64,000 nucleotides of DNA from Phytoactinopolyspora halophila (GTDB lineage Bacteria; Actinomycetota; Actinomycetes; Jiangellales; Jiangellaceae): positions 1 to 64,000 of the forward strand of contig NZ_QMIG01000017.1 of assembly GCF_003287285.1 (NCBI RefSeq). Direction: 5' to 3'. The notes beneath the pieces were generated by a model that had not been told where the DNA came from, made no database searches, and worked only from the letters and a program-made list of their open reading frames with translations. Position numbers and translations under genes: made by a program. This document shows, in pieces, positions 55,825 through 64,000 of the stretch; within the stretch, counting starts at the first letter, position 1, and every line of letters begins with the position of its first letter.

Positions 55825-58494
55825 TTAGATGGCGCAGGTATAGCGCGCCTGACCTGGCTCGGCTTCGAATGTCTGGCCGTCTGGCAGTACCACGCGGGCG
55901 TTCGTTCCCGGGGGCACCGTGATGTCCAGGACGAACGTTCCGTCGTCGATCTGCCATCCGGACCGGAGAAGGCCGTAAGGGCTTTCGTGTTGGGTGTTCG
56001 CCCACGTCAACCCGCCACCGGGCATCGGCGAAATCTCGAAACGGCAATAGCCAGGGCCATCATCGAGTAGTTTGATGCCCCCAACGTACCTGTGCAGGAA
56101 CGAGATCACGGCGCCCTTGCTGTAGTGGTTGAGCGACAGCAGTGCGTAGCCGTTCTCATCGACCCCACCCCAGTCTTCCCAGATAGTGGTGGCATCACGG
56201 TCGATCATGGTCAGCCAGGACGGTTCCGTGCTCTGGAACAGCAGCTCGTAGGCGACGTTGGGGTAGCCGGTTTCCGCCAGTACCGGCAGCAAGTAGGGAG
56301 TGGACAGGAATCCCGTCGTCAGGTGCGTGCCGGACTTGCGGATCAGGTCTACGAGCCGCCGGGCCGTCTGCGCGCGAAGCTTTTCGGGCACGAGATCGAA
56401 GGCGAGGGCACGCACGTGGCTGGCCTGGCTGTCCACGACGAGCGAGCCACTGGCGTCGATGAATTCGGTCTGCCAGGCGAGCCTGGTTGCGGCAGCAACA
56501 CCCGCGTACCAGCCGGCATACTCGTACTCGTCCAGGAGCAAGGAGGTTTCGGCCAGCAGACGCGCCGAACGGTGCAGGTAGGCAGTGGCCACCTCCGAAT
56601 GATCGGTGTCGGCGAGCTTGGCCATGATGCCGGGATCCCAGGTGTCCGGTTCGAGCCACTCACCCCAGTGGTAACCGGTGTCCCAGAGCCAGCGCTCATG
56701 GTCGAGCGGCGTGACGCGCTTGGCCACCCGGTCCTCGTGACGCCGTTCGTTGGCGGCGCGTACTCCGTAGTCGACCCAGGCCATCATTGAGTCATACTGT
56801 TCAGCCAGGATCCCCACATCGCCATACGCTCGATAGATTTCCCACGGCACGACGACGGCGGCGTCCCCCCACCCCGCACTGCCGTGGGCGAATCCCAGCT
56901 TGTTCGCGTACCAACTGGAGATCGTTTCGGGCACACAGCTGCTGACCCGGCCATCGCCGCGCTGCTCGGACACGAGATCGTACAGCCACTTCGTGGAGAA
57001 GCCCGCGACGTCGTAGATGAACGCGGCAGCTCCCACGAAGATCTGCCAGTCGCCCGTCCAGCCGGCGCGTTCCCGGGTCGGGCAGTCCGTGGGGATGTCA
57101 CATGCGTTGCCACGGAAGCTCCACACGGCGGCTTCGTGTAGCCGGTTGAGGCGATCGTCGCTGCATTCGAACCAGCCGGTACGGCGCATGTCCGTATGGA
57201 CGACGACGCCTGTCACGTCATCTGGTGTCAGTTCCCCCTGATGGCCCTCGACGCGTACGTAGCGGAACCCATGGGTGGTGTGTCGCGGCTCGAACGTTTC
57301 ACCCGGCTCACCGGCAGATGTCACCTGGTCCGTCTGGAACGGCGCGGAGAGGTTGGCGAATTCCGGATCGTCAAATGTCGGGTCGGTCTCGATCCCGACG
57401 ACCAGCATGTTCTCTTGTGTGACATCGCCGTACGCATCGAGCGCTTCGCCATACGTCAAGGTGAGCCTTGTCCCGGCCGGTCCGAGGTTCGTCATCCGGA
57501 CCCAGCCATTGATGTTCTGCCCCAGGTCGACGACTCGCACGCCGGGCCGCGGTTCGGTGATCTCTACCGGACGTATCTCTTCGACCCGCCGCACCGGTGG
57601 AGCAGACGGCCCGCGCAGGCGTTCGAGGTCGTACTCACCCACCACGACAGGTGACCAGCCCTCTGGCGCCGCTCCGGGCGTGCACCAGCCGTTGATGCGT
57701 CTGCGCAGATCTACGGCCTGTCCCTGGATGAGGTCGGCCGCCTTGATCTCGCCGGTGCGACATGTCCAGTCGGGGCCGGTTCCGACGGACGTGACCAGTC
57801 CGTCGGTGTGGTGCACGTTCAGCTGGGCGAGCAGGGCGATGCTGTCGCCATAGAGATTCGTCAGGCGCAGGCCACCGTTCTGGCCACGGAACCAACCATC
57901 CGAGACGATGGCGCCGATGGCATTCTCCCCTGGCAGCAGCAACTCGGTGACGTCGTACGTCTGAACCTGCAGGGTGGTCGGGTAGCTTGTGAATCCTGGT
58001 GTCAGTTCGGCGTCTCCCACCCGGACGCCGTTGATGAACACTTCGTAGATTCCATGCGCCGTCACGTACAGCCGTGCACTGTCGATCGTGTCCTCGAGCG
58101 TGACGACATGGCGGAACAGGTATGCCGGCCGGGGCGTGCTGTGACGCACGTGGTCGTCTTCGAGGGGTTCGATCCACCTCGCTGTCCAGTCCTCAGGCGA
58201 CAGCAAGCCCGTTTCCCACCACGACGGCTCTGCCCAGTCAGACACGCCGGCGTCGGTCCAGACCCGCACCGTCCAGTGAACGCGCTCGGCCGAGTCCAGT
58301 GCCCTCCCCCTGTAGGGCACCAGTACAGAGCTGCTTGATTCCACCTTGCCGGAATCCCATTCTCCGGCTCGCACCTGGTAGGCCAGCTGCTCGCGAGCGT
58401 CGGCAGGAAGTCGCCATGACAACCGTGGGTTGCGACACGTGAGACCTATGGGTTGATCGAGATGCTCGACCCGCAGATGCGTCGGAGCGTTCAT
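55825..58494 (-). CDS. Alpha-L-rhamnosidase, family GH78
   Basis: An 889-residue inverting glycosidase that releases terminal L-rhamnose. Domain order: N-terminal Fn3-like region (LRVEHLDQPIGLTCRNPRLS; YQVRAGEWDSGKV), the carbohydrate-binding beta domain (ARLYVTAHGIYEVFINGVRV; SDGWFRGQNGG), the (alpha/alpha)6 catalytic barrel, and a C-terminal beta domain. The catalytic motif DCPTRERAGWTGDWQIF carries the general acid Glu. No signal peptide, so it is intracellular and would need rhamnosides to be imported. Monocistronic between a hairpin terminator and a divergent promoter region; codon use is typical of the GC-rich chromosome. Confidence 0.95.
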   Translation of the reverse strand: MNAPTHLRVEHLDQPIGLTCRNPRLSWRLPADAREQLAYQVRAGEWDSGKVESSSSVLVPYRGRALDSAERVHWTVRVWTDAGVSDWAEPSWWETGLLSPEDWTARWIEPLEDDHVRHSTPRPAYLFRHVVTLEDTIDSARLYVTAHGIYEVFINGVRVGDAELTPGFTSYPTTLQVQTYDVTELLLPGENAIGAIVSDGWFRGQNGGLRLTNLYGDSIALLAQLNVHHTDGLVTSVGTGPDWTCRTGEIKAADLIQGQAVDLRRRINGWCTPGAAPEGWSPVVVGEYDLERLRGPSAPPVRRVEEIRPVEITEPRPGVRVVDLGQNINGWVRMTNLGPAGTRLTLTYGEALDAYGDVTQENMLVVGIETDPTFDDPEFANLSAPFQTDQVTSAGEPGETFEPRHTTHGFRYVRVEGHQGELTPDDVTGVVVHTDMRRTGWFECSDDRLNRLHEAAVWSFRGNACDIPTDCPTRERAGWTGDWQIFVGAAAFIYDVAGFSTKWLYDLVSEQRGDGRVSSCVPETISSWYANKLGFAHGSAGWGDAAVVVPWEIYRAYGDVGILAEQYDSMMAWVDYGVRAANERRHEDRVAKRVTPLDHERWLWDTGYHWGEWLEPDTWDPGIMAKLADTDHSEVATAYLHRSARLLAETSLLLDEYEYAGWYAGVAAATRLAWQTEFIDASGSLVVDSQASHVRALAFDLVPEKLRAQTARRLVDLIRKSGTHLTTGFLSTPYLLPVLAETGYPNVAYELLFQSTEPSWLTMIDRDATTIWEDWGGVDENGYALLSLNHYSKGAVISFLHRYVGGIKLLDDGPGYCRFEISPMPGGGLTWANTQHESPYGLLRSGWQIDDGTFVLDITVPPGTNARVVLPDGQTFEAEPGQARYTCAI

Positions 58495-59151
58495 GCAATC
58501 CCCTTCTTATCTCTTGTGTTGTGCGCATCCAGCGGCCTGGATCGGCATGAGCGACACAGTATGGCAACTCGATCTAGACTCACCGTGTACGCGTTGAAGA
58601 AATGCTTTCGTCGTAGAATGAGACGGTAGTAATCCCCATCCCGAGGGTCAAGCGAATCGACGGAGAAATGTGGATCATCTTGACCGCATCAGAAAACTGG
58701 CCCCCACCACGCCGTTATCAACGACCGATTCGGGCCGCGCCACCCGTGATGGAAGGCGATTCCGAATCGATGACTGGCCCCTACCGTGAGTCACTGACCA
58801 GCACTGACGGGATGCACGCCAACCCTGAACGCGTCACTCAATGTCAGCAATCGCCACGACCCCCCTTGACGAGCCGGTCAGCCAGCCGTAGTCTCTCGCT
58901 TAAGAAACCGCTGTTTCTCATTAAGAAATGAGATGGCGAACCTTTTGTATTGGTAGTTGACAGAACGATTGCTTTTGAGGTGCTGAAGACCCAGTGTGCG
59001 GGTGGGTTGCACATTGAGTTCGCCGAGCAATCAACGACAACCAGATCGACGTCATCTCGTTTTCGTTGACGTCGTTCCACTCGTCGATATCGACAAACAC
59101 GTCATACATCGATATACGACGCGCGACGGCGAGGGAGTGAAGCCAGGAACC
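58495..59151. other. Divergent promoter region with palindromes
   Basis: 657 nt between the GH78 gene and the divergent operon at 59152. Around 58896-58930 two nested inverted repeats occur: AAGAAACCGCTGTTTCT and CTCATTAAGAAATGAG. These are plausible operators for a regulator controlling one or both sides, but no regulator gene is adjacent. Confidence 0.45.
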
Positions 59152-60108
59152 ATGGCTGACCGATCCACACCCGGGACTGTGACTCGTCCGCTAGCCGGCG
59201 ACGTCGTCCTGACCGCCATCTCCGGTCCGGAACCGGGGCCGACGCTGGCGGTGCTTGGCGGTGTCCACGGTGATGAGGACGAAGGGGTTCTCGCCGTACA
59301 GCGCGTCACGAAGGAGGTGAGTGCACAACCACAACGACTACGTCGGGGGACCATTCTCGCTATTGCTCGTGCGAATCCATCCGGGTGGGCAGCACAAGAC
59401 CGTCACAGCCCCGTCGACGGCTCCAACCTCGCCCGGAGCTTTCCCGGATCCCCCGATGACGGGCCCACGGCGGCGATAGCATCCGCGATCACGACGGATG
59501 TCCTGGCTGAAAGCGATGCACTGATCGATTTGCACTCAGCAGGTCTGCGCTATCGCATGCCGTTGATGGTCGGCTACTGCGAAGACACCTCGGAGCACAA
59601 ACGCTCGCGAGAGCTGGCCGAGGCCTTCGCGGTGCCGACCATCTGGGTCCACCCCACAGGGGCAGCGGGCCGTTCCCTCTCGGCCGCTGCCCAGCTCGGC
59701 GTACCCGCCATTTACGCGGAATGTTCCGGCGGCGGCAGCATCCGGGCGCACGAACTCGACGCCTATACACGTGGAGTTTTCAACGTCATGACTCACTTGG
59801 GAATGTCTTCGGACACCCTCGATATGCCCACCCGGCCACCACGCTGGGTGCGCGGAGATGGTGATCTCGACGACGGTTTTCAGGCAACCCATCACGGCTT
59901 CTTCGTCTCCTCGGCCGCCGTCGGTGAATTCACCGCCGCGAATAGCGAGATCGGCCGTTTCTACGACTTCGATGGAAACTTCCTGCATTACGTGAACGCT
60001 CATGCCGACGGCGTGCTGATGTTTCTCCGCCGTCAGGCTCGTACCCAGGCTGGCGACGTGCTGTTCGTCCTGGCCCAACCTTCCGACATGCACGAGGCAT
60101 ACACATGA
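59152..60108 (+). CDS. Succinylglutamate desuccinylase/aspartoacylase family deacylase
   Basis: A zinc-dependent M14-related deacylase of 318 residues. The zinc site is visible: His39 and Glu42 in GGVHGDEDEGVLAV and His128 in LIDLHSAG. PVDGSNLARSFPG is the family's substrate motif and the catalytic Glu is in IYAECSGGG near residue 190. The family removes acyl groups from amino acids or, in some members, opens other amides. The ATG at 59152 sits behind AGGA; in-frame codons further up lack a ribosome site. It is coupled by an ATGA overlap to the PLP enzyme that follows, so the pair probably act in one pathway on an N-acylated amino compound. Confidence 0.87.
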   Translation: MADRSTPGTVTRPLAGDVVLTAISGPEPGPTLAVLGGVHGDEDEGVLAVQRVTKEVSAQPQRLRRGTILAIARANPSGWAAQDRHSPVDGSNLARSFPGSPDDGPTAAIASAITTDVLAESDALIDLHSAGLRYRMPLMVGYCEDTSEHKRSRELAEAFAVPTIWVHPTGAAGRSLSAAAQLGVPAIYAECSGGGSIRAHELDAYTRGVFNVMTHLGMSSDTLDMPTRPPRWVRGDGDLDDGFQATHHGFFVSSAAVGEFTAANSEIGRFYDFDGNFLHYVNAHADGVLMFLRRQARTQAGDVLFVLAQPSDMHEAYT

Positions 60109-61193
60109 CCGGACGTTCATCCGGAATCAGCCGATTCGCTAGCGACCTTCCCAAGGTCGATCGATTCGTCACGCTCGGCGAGGGCAACACCCCTCTCGTG
60201 CCGCTCGACAAGCTCGCTCACGAGCTCGGCGTCGCCAAGCTCTCCGCGAAGCTGGAGTTCACCAATCCGACCGGCTCGTACAAGGATCGGGTCGCGGCCA
60301 TGTCCATCTCGCTCGCCGTGCAGCGAGGCAGGCGCGGCTGGGTGGCGACGTCGTCGGGGAATGCCGGGCTGGCCATGGCTGCCTACGGCACGCGAGCCGC
60401 CCTGCCGGGTTTCCTATGCATGGTCGCCAACGCGCCGTCGCACAAGTGGCTGCCGCTGACGCCGTATCCCGTCGGCCTCATCTCCGTCGAAGGAACCGGC
60501 CACAACGGTTCAAGTTCGGTCTCGACGAGGATGCTCGCACAGATCGAGCGGGCGGCCGACGAGTACGACCTGTTCCTCGCAATCACCGCGCACGTCTTCA
60601 ACCCGGACGGCATGCGTGGCGTGGACACGATCGGCTACGAGCTCGCCGAACAGACGACGGACCCCACCTGCGTCTACGTTCCCACGGGCGGAGGCGGGCT
60701 GATCTCCGCTGTCTCCCGGGGATTGTTCTCCCGGGACATGCCCGTGGCGGTGATCGCTTGCCAGCCAGCCGGGTGCGCCCCGATCGTCCACTACGTCAGA
60801 AACGAGATCGACACTCCGCAGATCGAGAGTTGCCTGAGCCAGATCTCCGGTCTCCAGCTTCCCGACCCACCCGACGGGTATCTCGCCGCGGAAGCCATCC
60901 GGGAGTCCTGGGGGTGGGGCACCAGCGCCACTGACCACGAGATCCTTGCCGCGCAACAGCGGCTCGCCGCCACCGAAGGAATCTCGGTCGAGCCTGCTGC
61001 CGCCGCCGGACTGGCCGCCCTCATCAACGACATCGACAGCGGGATGGTCGGTGACGAGGACCATCCCATCCTCATCTTGACCGGCGCCGGCTGGAAGGAC
61101 CCCCAACGTCCCCGCCACTCGTCGCAACAATGCCCGATGGTCAAGGTCAAAGACATCGAAAACTACATCGAAACCTGGCAGCGCCACATCTGA
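60105..61193 (+). CDS. PLP-dependent enzyme, threonine-synthase-like (fold type II)
   Basis: A 362-residue tryptophan-synthase-beta superfamily enzyme. The PLP Lys is Lys60 in NPTGSYKDRVA, with TLGEGNTPLVPLDKL upstream, SSGNAGLAMAAYG as the substrate loop and PTGGGGLIS as the phosphate-binding loop (about 195). The fold serves threonine synthases, dehydratases and lyases, so the reaction is open. No other threonine biosynthesis gene is near; the deacylase before it and the SDR after it point to a catabolic or specialised pathway rather than housekeeping threonine synthesis. Confidence 0.88.
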   Translation: MTGRSSGISRFASDLPKVDRFVTLGEGNTPLVPLDKLAHELGVAKLSAKLEFTNPTGSYKDRVAAMSISLAVQRGRRGWVATSSGNAGLAMAAYGTRAALPGFLCMVANAPSHKWLPLTPYPVGLISVEGTGHNGSSSVSTRMLAQIERAADEYDLFLAITAHVFNPDGMRGVDTIGYELAEQTTDPTCVYVPTGGGGLISAVSRGLFSRDMPVAVIACQPAGCAPIVHYVRNEIDTPQIESCLSQISGLQLPDPPDGYLAAEAIRESWGWGTSATDHEILAAQQRLAATEGISVEPAAAAGLAALINDIDSGMVGDEDHPILILTGAGWKDPQRPRHSSQQCPMVKVKDIENYIETWQRHI

Positions 61194-61239
61194 TCGCTCA
61201 CGTCACCCGTCCGCGGTCACGCGAGAAAGGATCTCCGTG

Positions 61240-62298
61240 ATGTTAGTCCTCGTCACCGGCGCCACCGGACGCGTCGGTGCCAATATGGTCAAACGCCTGG
61301 TCTCTTCTGGCGCCCAGGTCAAGGCGATGGTCATGCCCGGTGACCCGCAGGCCGCCAAGCTGACGTCCATGCCCGAGGTCGAGATCGTCGAGGCCGATCT
61401 CACCGATCAGGCAGCCATCAACCACGCCTGCCGCGACGTTACGCACGTGGTGCACCTGGCCGCGCAGCTCATCCGCGGTGACACGCCGGTGGACACGTTC
61501 TACGACATCAACGCCCTGGGAACGTTGCGCCTGCTCGAAGCTGTGGCGCGCGGCAACGGCGTCGAGAGATTCCTGCTCGCCAGCACCGACGGCACCTATC
61601 GCCCCGGCGACCCGCCGTCGATTCCCCTCTCGGAGGAAACCCACCAGCGCCCGGCTGATTACTACGGAACGTCCAAGCTGCTCGGCGAGATCATCCTGCA
61701 CAACCATGCCGCGCAGTTCGACATCCCGTTCACGATTACCCGATTCGCCACCGTACTTGACCCCGCCGAAGCCGCCCAGCAGTTCCGGGTCCATTCGCTG
61801 CGCGGCCTGCTGCGGCGGGCCGGGCTCGGCCGGGATTCCAACATCTGGCAGCTGTTCTACAACCACCCCGGCATGACCGAGGCGTTCGAGACCGGGGTGG
61901 CTGGCGCACCGGATGAGGCCGCGGTCTCCCTCGTGGGCCGCGACGGCGAGTCGTGGAGCATCCACCTGCTCGACGTCCGCGACGCCGTCGAGGGTCTGTA
62001 CCTGGCGCTCACCAAGCCCTACGCGCTCGGGTGCGCCTTCAACATCGCCGGGCCCGCACCCACCCGGCACGACGACGCGGCGTCCATCATCGCGGAGACG
62101 TACGGGGTACCGAAGGTCACGGTCACCATGCCCACCACCTGGCGTCTGGAGATGACCATCTCGAAGGCGCGCGGCCTGCTCGGCTTCTACCCGCGGCACG
62201 ACTTCCGCAGCATGGTCGAATCCGCTTCGGCGGGTTCGGATTCGGCGGCCAGCGCGGGCACTGACCCCGACGAGGCATACATCCCCGCACGCGTATGA
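61240..62298 (+). CDS. NAD(P)-dependent sugar epimerase-like SDR, paralogue of 19002-20054
   Basis: 352 residues of the extended SDR family. MLVLVTGATGRVGANMVKRL opens the Rossmann fold, VVHLAAQLIRGDTP follows, the catalytic pair is DYYGTSKLLGE, and WSIHLLDVRDAVEGLYLAL sits near residue 240. It aligns over its whole length with the SDR at 19002-20054, including the rare DGTYRPGD/DNTYGPAY and TISKARGLLGF/SIAKARRTLGY segments. It lies about 45 nt after the PLP gene behind GAAAGGA. Two adjacent ATGs (61237, 61240) are possible starts. The substrate is probably a sugar or sugar-acid derivative. Confidence 0.87.
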   Translation: MLVLVTGATGRVGANMVKRLVSSGAQVKAMVMPGDPQAAKLTSMPEVEIVEADLTDQAAINHACRDVTHVVHLAAQLIRGDTPVDTFYDINALGTLRLLEAVARGNGVERFLLASTDGTYRPGDPPSIPLSEETHQRPADYYGTSKLLGEIILHNHAAQFDIPFTITRFATVLDPAEAAQQFRVHSLRGLLRRAGLGRDSNIWQLFYNHPGMTEAFETGVAGAPDEAAVSLVGRDGESWSIHLLDVRDAVEGLYLALTKPYALGCAFNIAGPAPTRHDDAASIIAETYGVPKVTVTMPTTWRLEMTISKARGLLGFYPRHDFRSMVESASAGSDSAASAGTDPDEAYIPARV

Positions 62299-62316
62299 TC
62301 AGCTAGCTGTGGCGCC

Positions 62317-62352
62317 GGTGATCGTCGACGCGCGTTCGCGTCGACGATCACC
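62317..62352. terminator. Bidirectional terminator between convergent genes
   Basis: Perfect 16-bp stem (62317-62332 with 62337-62352) and a 4-nt CGTT loop, placed between the convergent SDR and amine oxidase stops. Confidence 0.85.
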
Positions 62353-62362
62353 TGACGTGCAT

Positions 62363-63592
62363 TCAGAACTTGGACATCTTGCCGAGCATCCGGTTCACCA
62401 CGCGGCGGCCACTGCGCAGCGCGCTGTCGATGTATCCGCTCATGGGTTCGGCGTACTCGCCGGCGAAGTGCACGTGGCCGGTGCGCGATGCGAGCCTCTG
62501 CAGGGCCTTAACGTCGCCCGGGCGGAACGCCGAGGCAGTGCATCCGCTTTCAGGCTCGGTGTCCCACCACACGCCCATCGGTTCACCGTCCGGGTCGCCG
62601 AGTTCGGGAAACCACGCGGCGAAGGCGCGAATCGCCTCCTCCGCGTCGATCCGTTGCATGCCGTAGACCCCGAGTATGCCGCCCCGCGCACGCTGATCGG
62701 GTGCGTTCTCGTAAACCAGGTCGAAACTGACCTCTTCGGTCACGTCCAGCTCGGGGTGGCGCCAGCCCGGCGCCGGGTACGGCACCAGGAGCTTCCCGCC
62801 GCGCCCCTGTCCGATGACTGGAAGCTCGATTTCAGGATCGAACGTCACGCGGGCGAGTGCGGGCAGCGGTGCGGTGACGATGACGTCGTCGGCTTCGTAG
62901 GTGGCATCGTCGGTCACCGCAGCAGCGCCGGACGCGTCGTGCTCGATGCGCCGCACCGGTTCGCCGAGATGTATGGCGGCGCCCTCGCAGCGCTGCACCA
63001 GCGCATCCACGAACGATCCGGCGCCGTCGGCGAACCGGTAGGACGTGCTGCGCGAACCGAGCCGTCCGGCCATGCTGAGCACGACCAGCGACAGCTCATC
63101 CGGCTCCACCATGTATTCGGCGCGGATGCGGGCCTCGAACCACGCCCGCGCCTCGTCCGCCGGGCGCAGGTCATCCAGCCACTCGGCGACGCTGCGGCGA
63201 TCCAGCTCCATTGCGGTGCGGTCGGACCAGGGCCGATCCATCCTGATGATCGGCTCGGCGAGGTCTTCCAACGCTTCGGAGATCAGGTGCGCCGAACGCG
63301 GCTTGGTCGGATGGAGCCGGCCATCGACGACGTAGGCTTCGAACTCCCGGGCCGCAACCATTTTCAGCCCGAATGCTGCGGCCATACCCCTAACGAGATG
63401 ATGCTCGGCCTTGACCCAATCGGCGCCGGCGTTTGCCCACCGGCCATCGGGGAGGGAGACCGTGTGCACGCGCCCTCCTACCCGCGGACGCGCTTCCAGC
63501 ACCGTGACGTCGACGTTCGCCGCGAGCAAGTCCATCGCTGCGGTCAACCCCGCCACTCCGGCGCCGACGATCACTGCTTTGTCTGGTCCCAT
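62363..63592 (-). CDS. FAD-dependent amine oxidase (monoamine-oxidase-like)
   Basis: A 409-residue flavin amine oxidase, expected to oxidise a primary or secondary amine to the imine with H2O2 release. The dinucleotide motif VIVGAGVAGLTAAMDLLAAN, the RxGGR block RPRVGGRVHTV and the C-terminal VHFAGEYAEPMSGYIDSAL are characteristic. I start at ATG 63592; a TTG at 63601 is an alternative. It lies 63 nt downstream of a membrane protein gene on the same strand. No signal peptide. Confidence 0.9.
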   Translation of the reverse strand: MGPDKAVIVGAGVAGLTAAMDLLAANVDVTVLEARPRVGGRVHTVSLPDGRWANAGADWVKAEHHLVRGMAAAFGLKMVAAREFEAYVVDGRLHPTKPRSAHLISEALEDLAEPIIRMDRPWSDRTAMELDRRSVAEWLDDLRPADEARAWFEARIRAEYMVEPDELSLVVLSMAGRLGSRSTSYRFADGAGSFVDALVQRCEGAAIHLGEPVRRIEHDASGAAAVTDDATYEADDVIVTAPLPALARVTFDPEIELPVIGQGRGGKLLVPYPAPGWRHPELDVTEEVSFDLVYENAPDQRARGGILGVYGMQRIDAEEAIRAFAAWFPELGDPDGEPMGVWWDTEPESGCTASAFRPGDVKALQRLASRTGHVHFAGEYAEPMSGYIDSALRSGRRVVNRMLGKMSKF

Positions 63593-63655
63593 GAGCGGCA
63601 ATATGGATCATCGGACCGGTGTTTCGCTACCGATTCCCGTCCTTTTTTCTAGTGA

Positions 63656-64000
63656 TCACGGAGAGATGACATCGGACACGTTGACGAGCTCCGTCACCGT
63701 CGTCACGCCGTACCACGCCGACGCACCGATGACGAGGGCAAACGTCAGTACCCAGAAGCCGCCCGGCAGGAGACGCATGCGGCGTCCCATCATGTAGGCG
63801 TCCGAGCGGGCCACACCGGAGCGCGTGAGGTGACTGCGCGTGATCGACCACAACGCCCGCACCGATCCGACGATCAGCAGCCACGCGAACGCGAACACGA
63901 CGACGTTTTGCACCCACGGCTCTCCGAACCAGGCGACCGCACCGAGCAGGACTCCCGTGGCGAGAACGACGGCCACCGTGTGCCAGCTCCGGGAGAACAG
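63656..64000 (-). CDS. C-terminal part of a multi-pass membrane protein, M50B-like
   Basis: The frame is open to the window edge, so the N-terminus is missing. The visible 114 or so residues contain hydrophobic helices (about VVLATGVLLGAVAWFG, VVVFAFAWLLIVGSVRALW and FWVLTFALVIGASAWYGV). The layout and the SVRALWSITRSHL ... MRLLPGGFWVLTF segment resemble the C-terminal end of actinobacterial M50-like membrane proteins; the metal-binding HExxH would lie outside the window, so this is tentative. Confidence 0.55.
   Translation of the reverse strand: MFSRSWHTVAVVLATGVLLGAVAWFGEPWVQNVVVFAFAWLLIVGSVRALWSITRSHLTRSGVARSDAYMMGRRMRLLPGGFWVLTFALVIGASAWYGVTTVTELVNVSDVISP

Noticed and set aside
1-64000. 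tRNA or rRNA genes, prophage modules, toxin-antitoxin pairs
   Set aside because: I looked for CCA-ended cloverleaf patterns, rRNA core sequences, integrases and typical toxin motifs and saw none I could support.

Overview
The window comes from a GC-rich actinobacterium. The evidence is strongly GC-biased codon use over most genes, GTG and TTG starts behind AGGAGG-type ribosome sites, and a subtype I-E CRISPR repeat of the kind common in Actinomycetota. I cannot fix a genus from the sequence.

Layout. (1) 1-2030: mostly non-coding, with two decayed CRISPR repeats of a third array, one small Cys-rich ORF and a very long hairpin. (2) 2031-14960: a complete type I-E CRISPR-Cas locus on the minus strand, ordered cas3, cse1, cse2, cas7, cas5, cas6, cas1, cas2, leader, array 1 (10 repeats). 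Upstream of cas3 lies a second array of 42 repeats plus two shortened decayed ones, with its own leader. The arrays share one spacer, a variant old-end repeat and leader motifs at equal offsets. (3) 15241-24893: a cell-surface sugar region. It holds a PKD/M23-like protein, a hexapeptide acyltransferase, a legB-legC-SDR-neuC/legG operon (nonulosonic-acid precursor) and a divergent rmlA-rmlD-rmlC-like operon (deoxysugar nucleotide). (4) about 25000-55700: an A/T-richer patchwork with long gene-poor stretches and wrecked insertion sequences (two IS110, one IS481, two nested IS630). It carries two paralogous GT1 glycosyltransferases, an FAD oxidoreductase, an MFS exporter, a three-module protein of unknown function, a pyruvyltransferase-family protein, a GH3 glycosidase and an oppABCDF-type transporter. 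(5) 55754-64000: ordinary GC-rich chromosome with a GH78 alpha-L-rhamnosidase, a divergent deacylase/PLP-enzyme/SDR operon, an amine oxidase and the end of a membrane protein.

How it fits together. Regions 3 and 4 look like a horizontally assembled glycan locus: nucleotide-sugar synthesis, glycosyl and pyruvyl transfer, export, and glycoside breakdown or uptake. Neither sugar pathway is complete in view (no rmlB, no nonulosonate synthase or CMP-transferase). The least explained items are the triple-module protein at 36242-37792, the operon at 59152-62298, and the mirrored arrangement of two pairs of paralogues around the low-GC block. I found no clear new defence system apart from the I-E locus; its array history (shared spacer, twin old-end repeats, decaying trailer, a third decayed array in the opposite orientation) is the most informative CRISPR signal.
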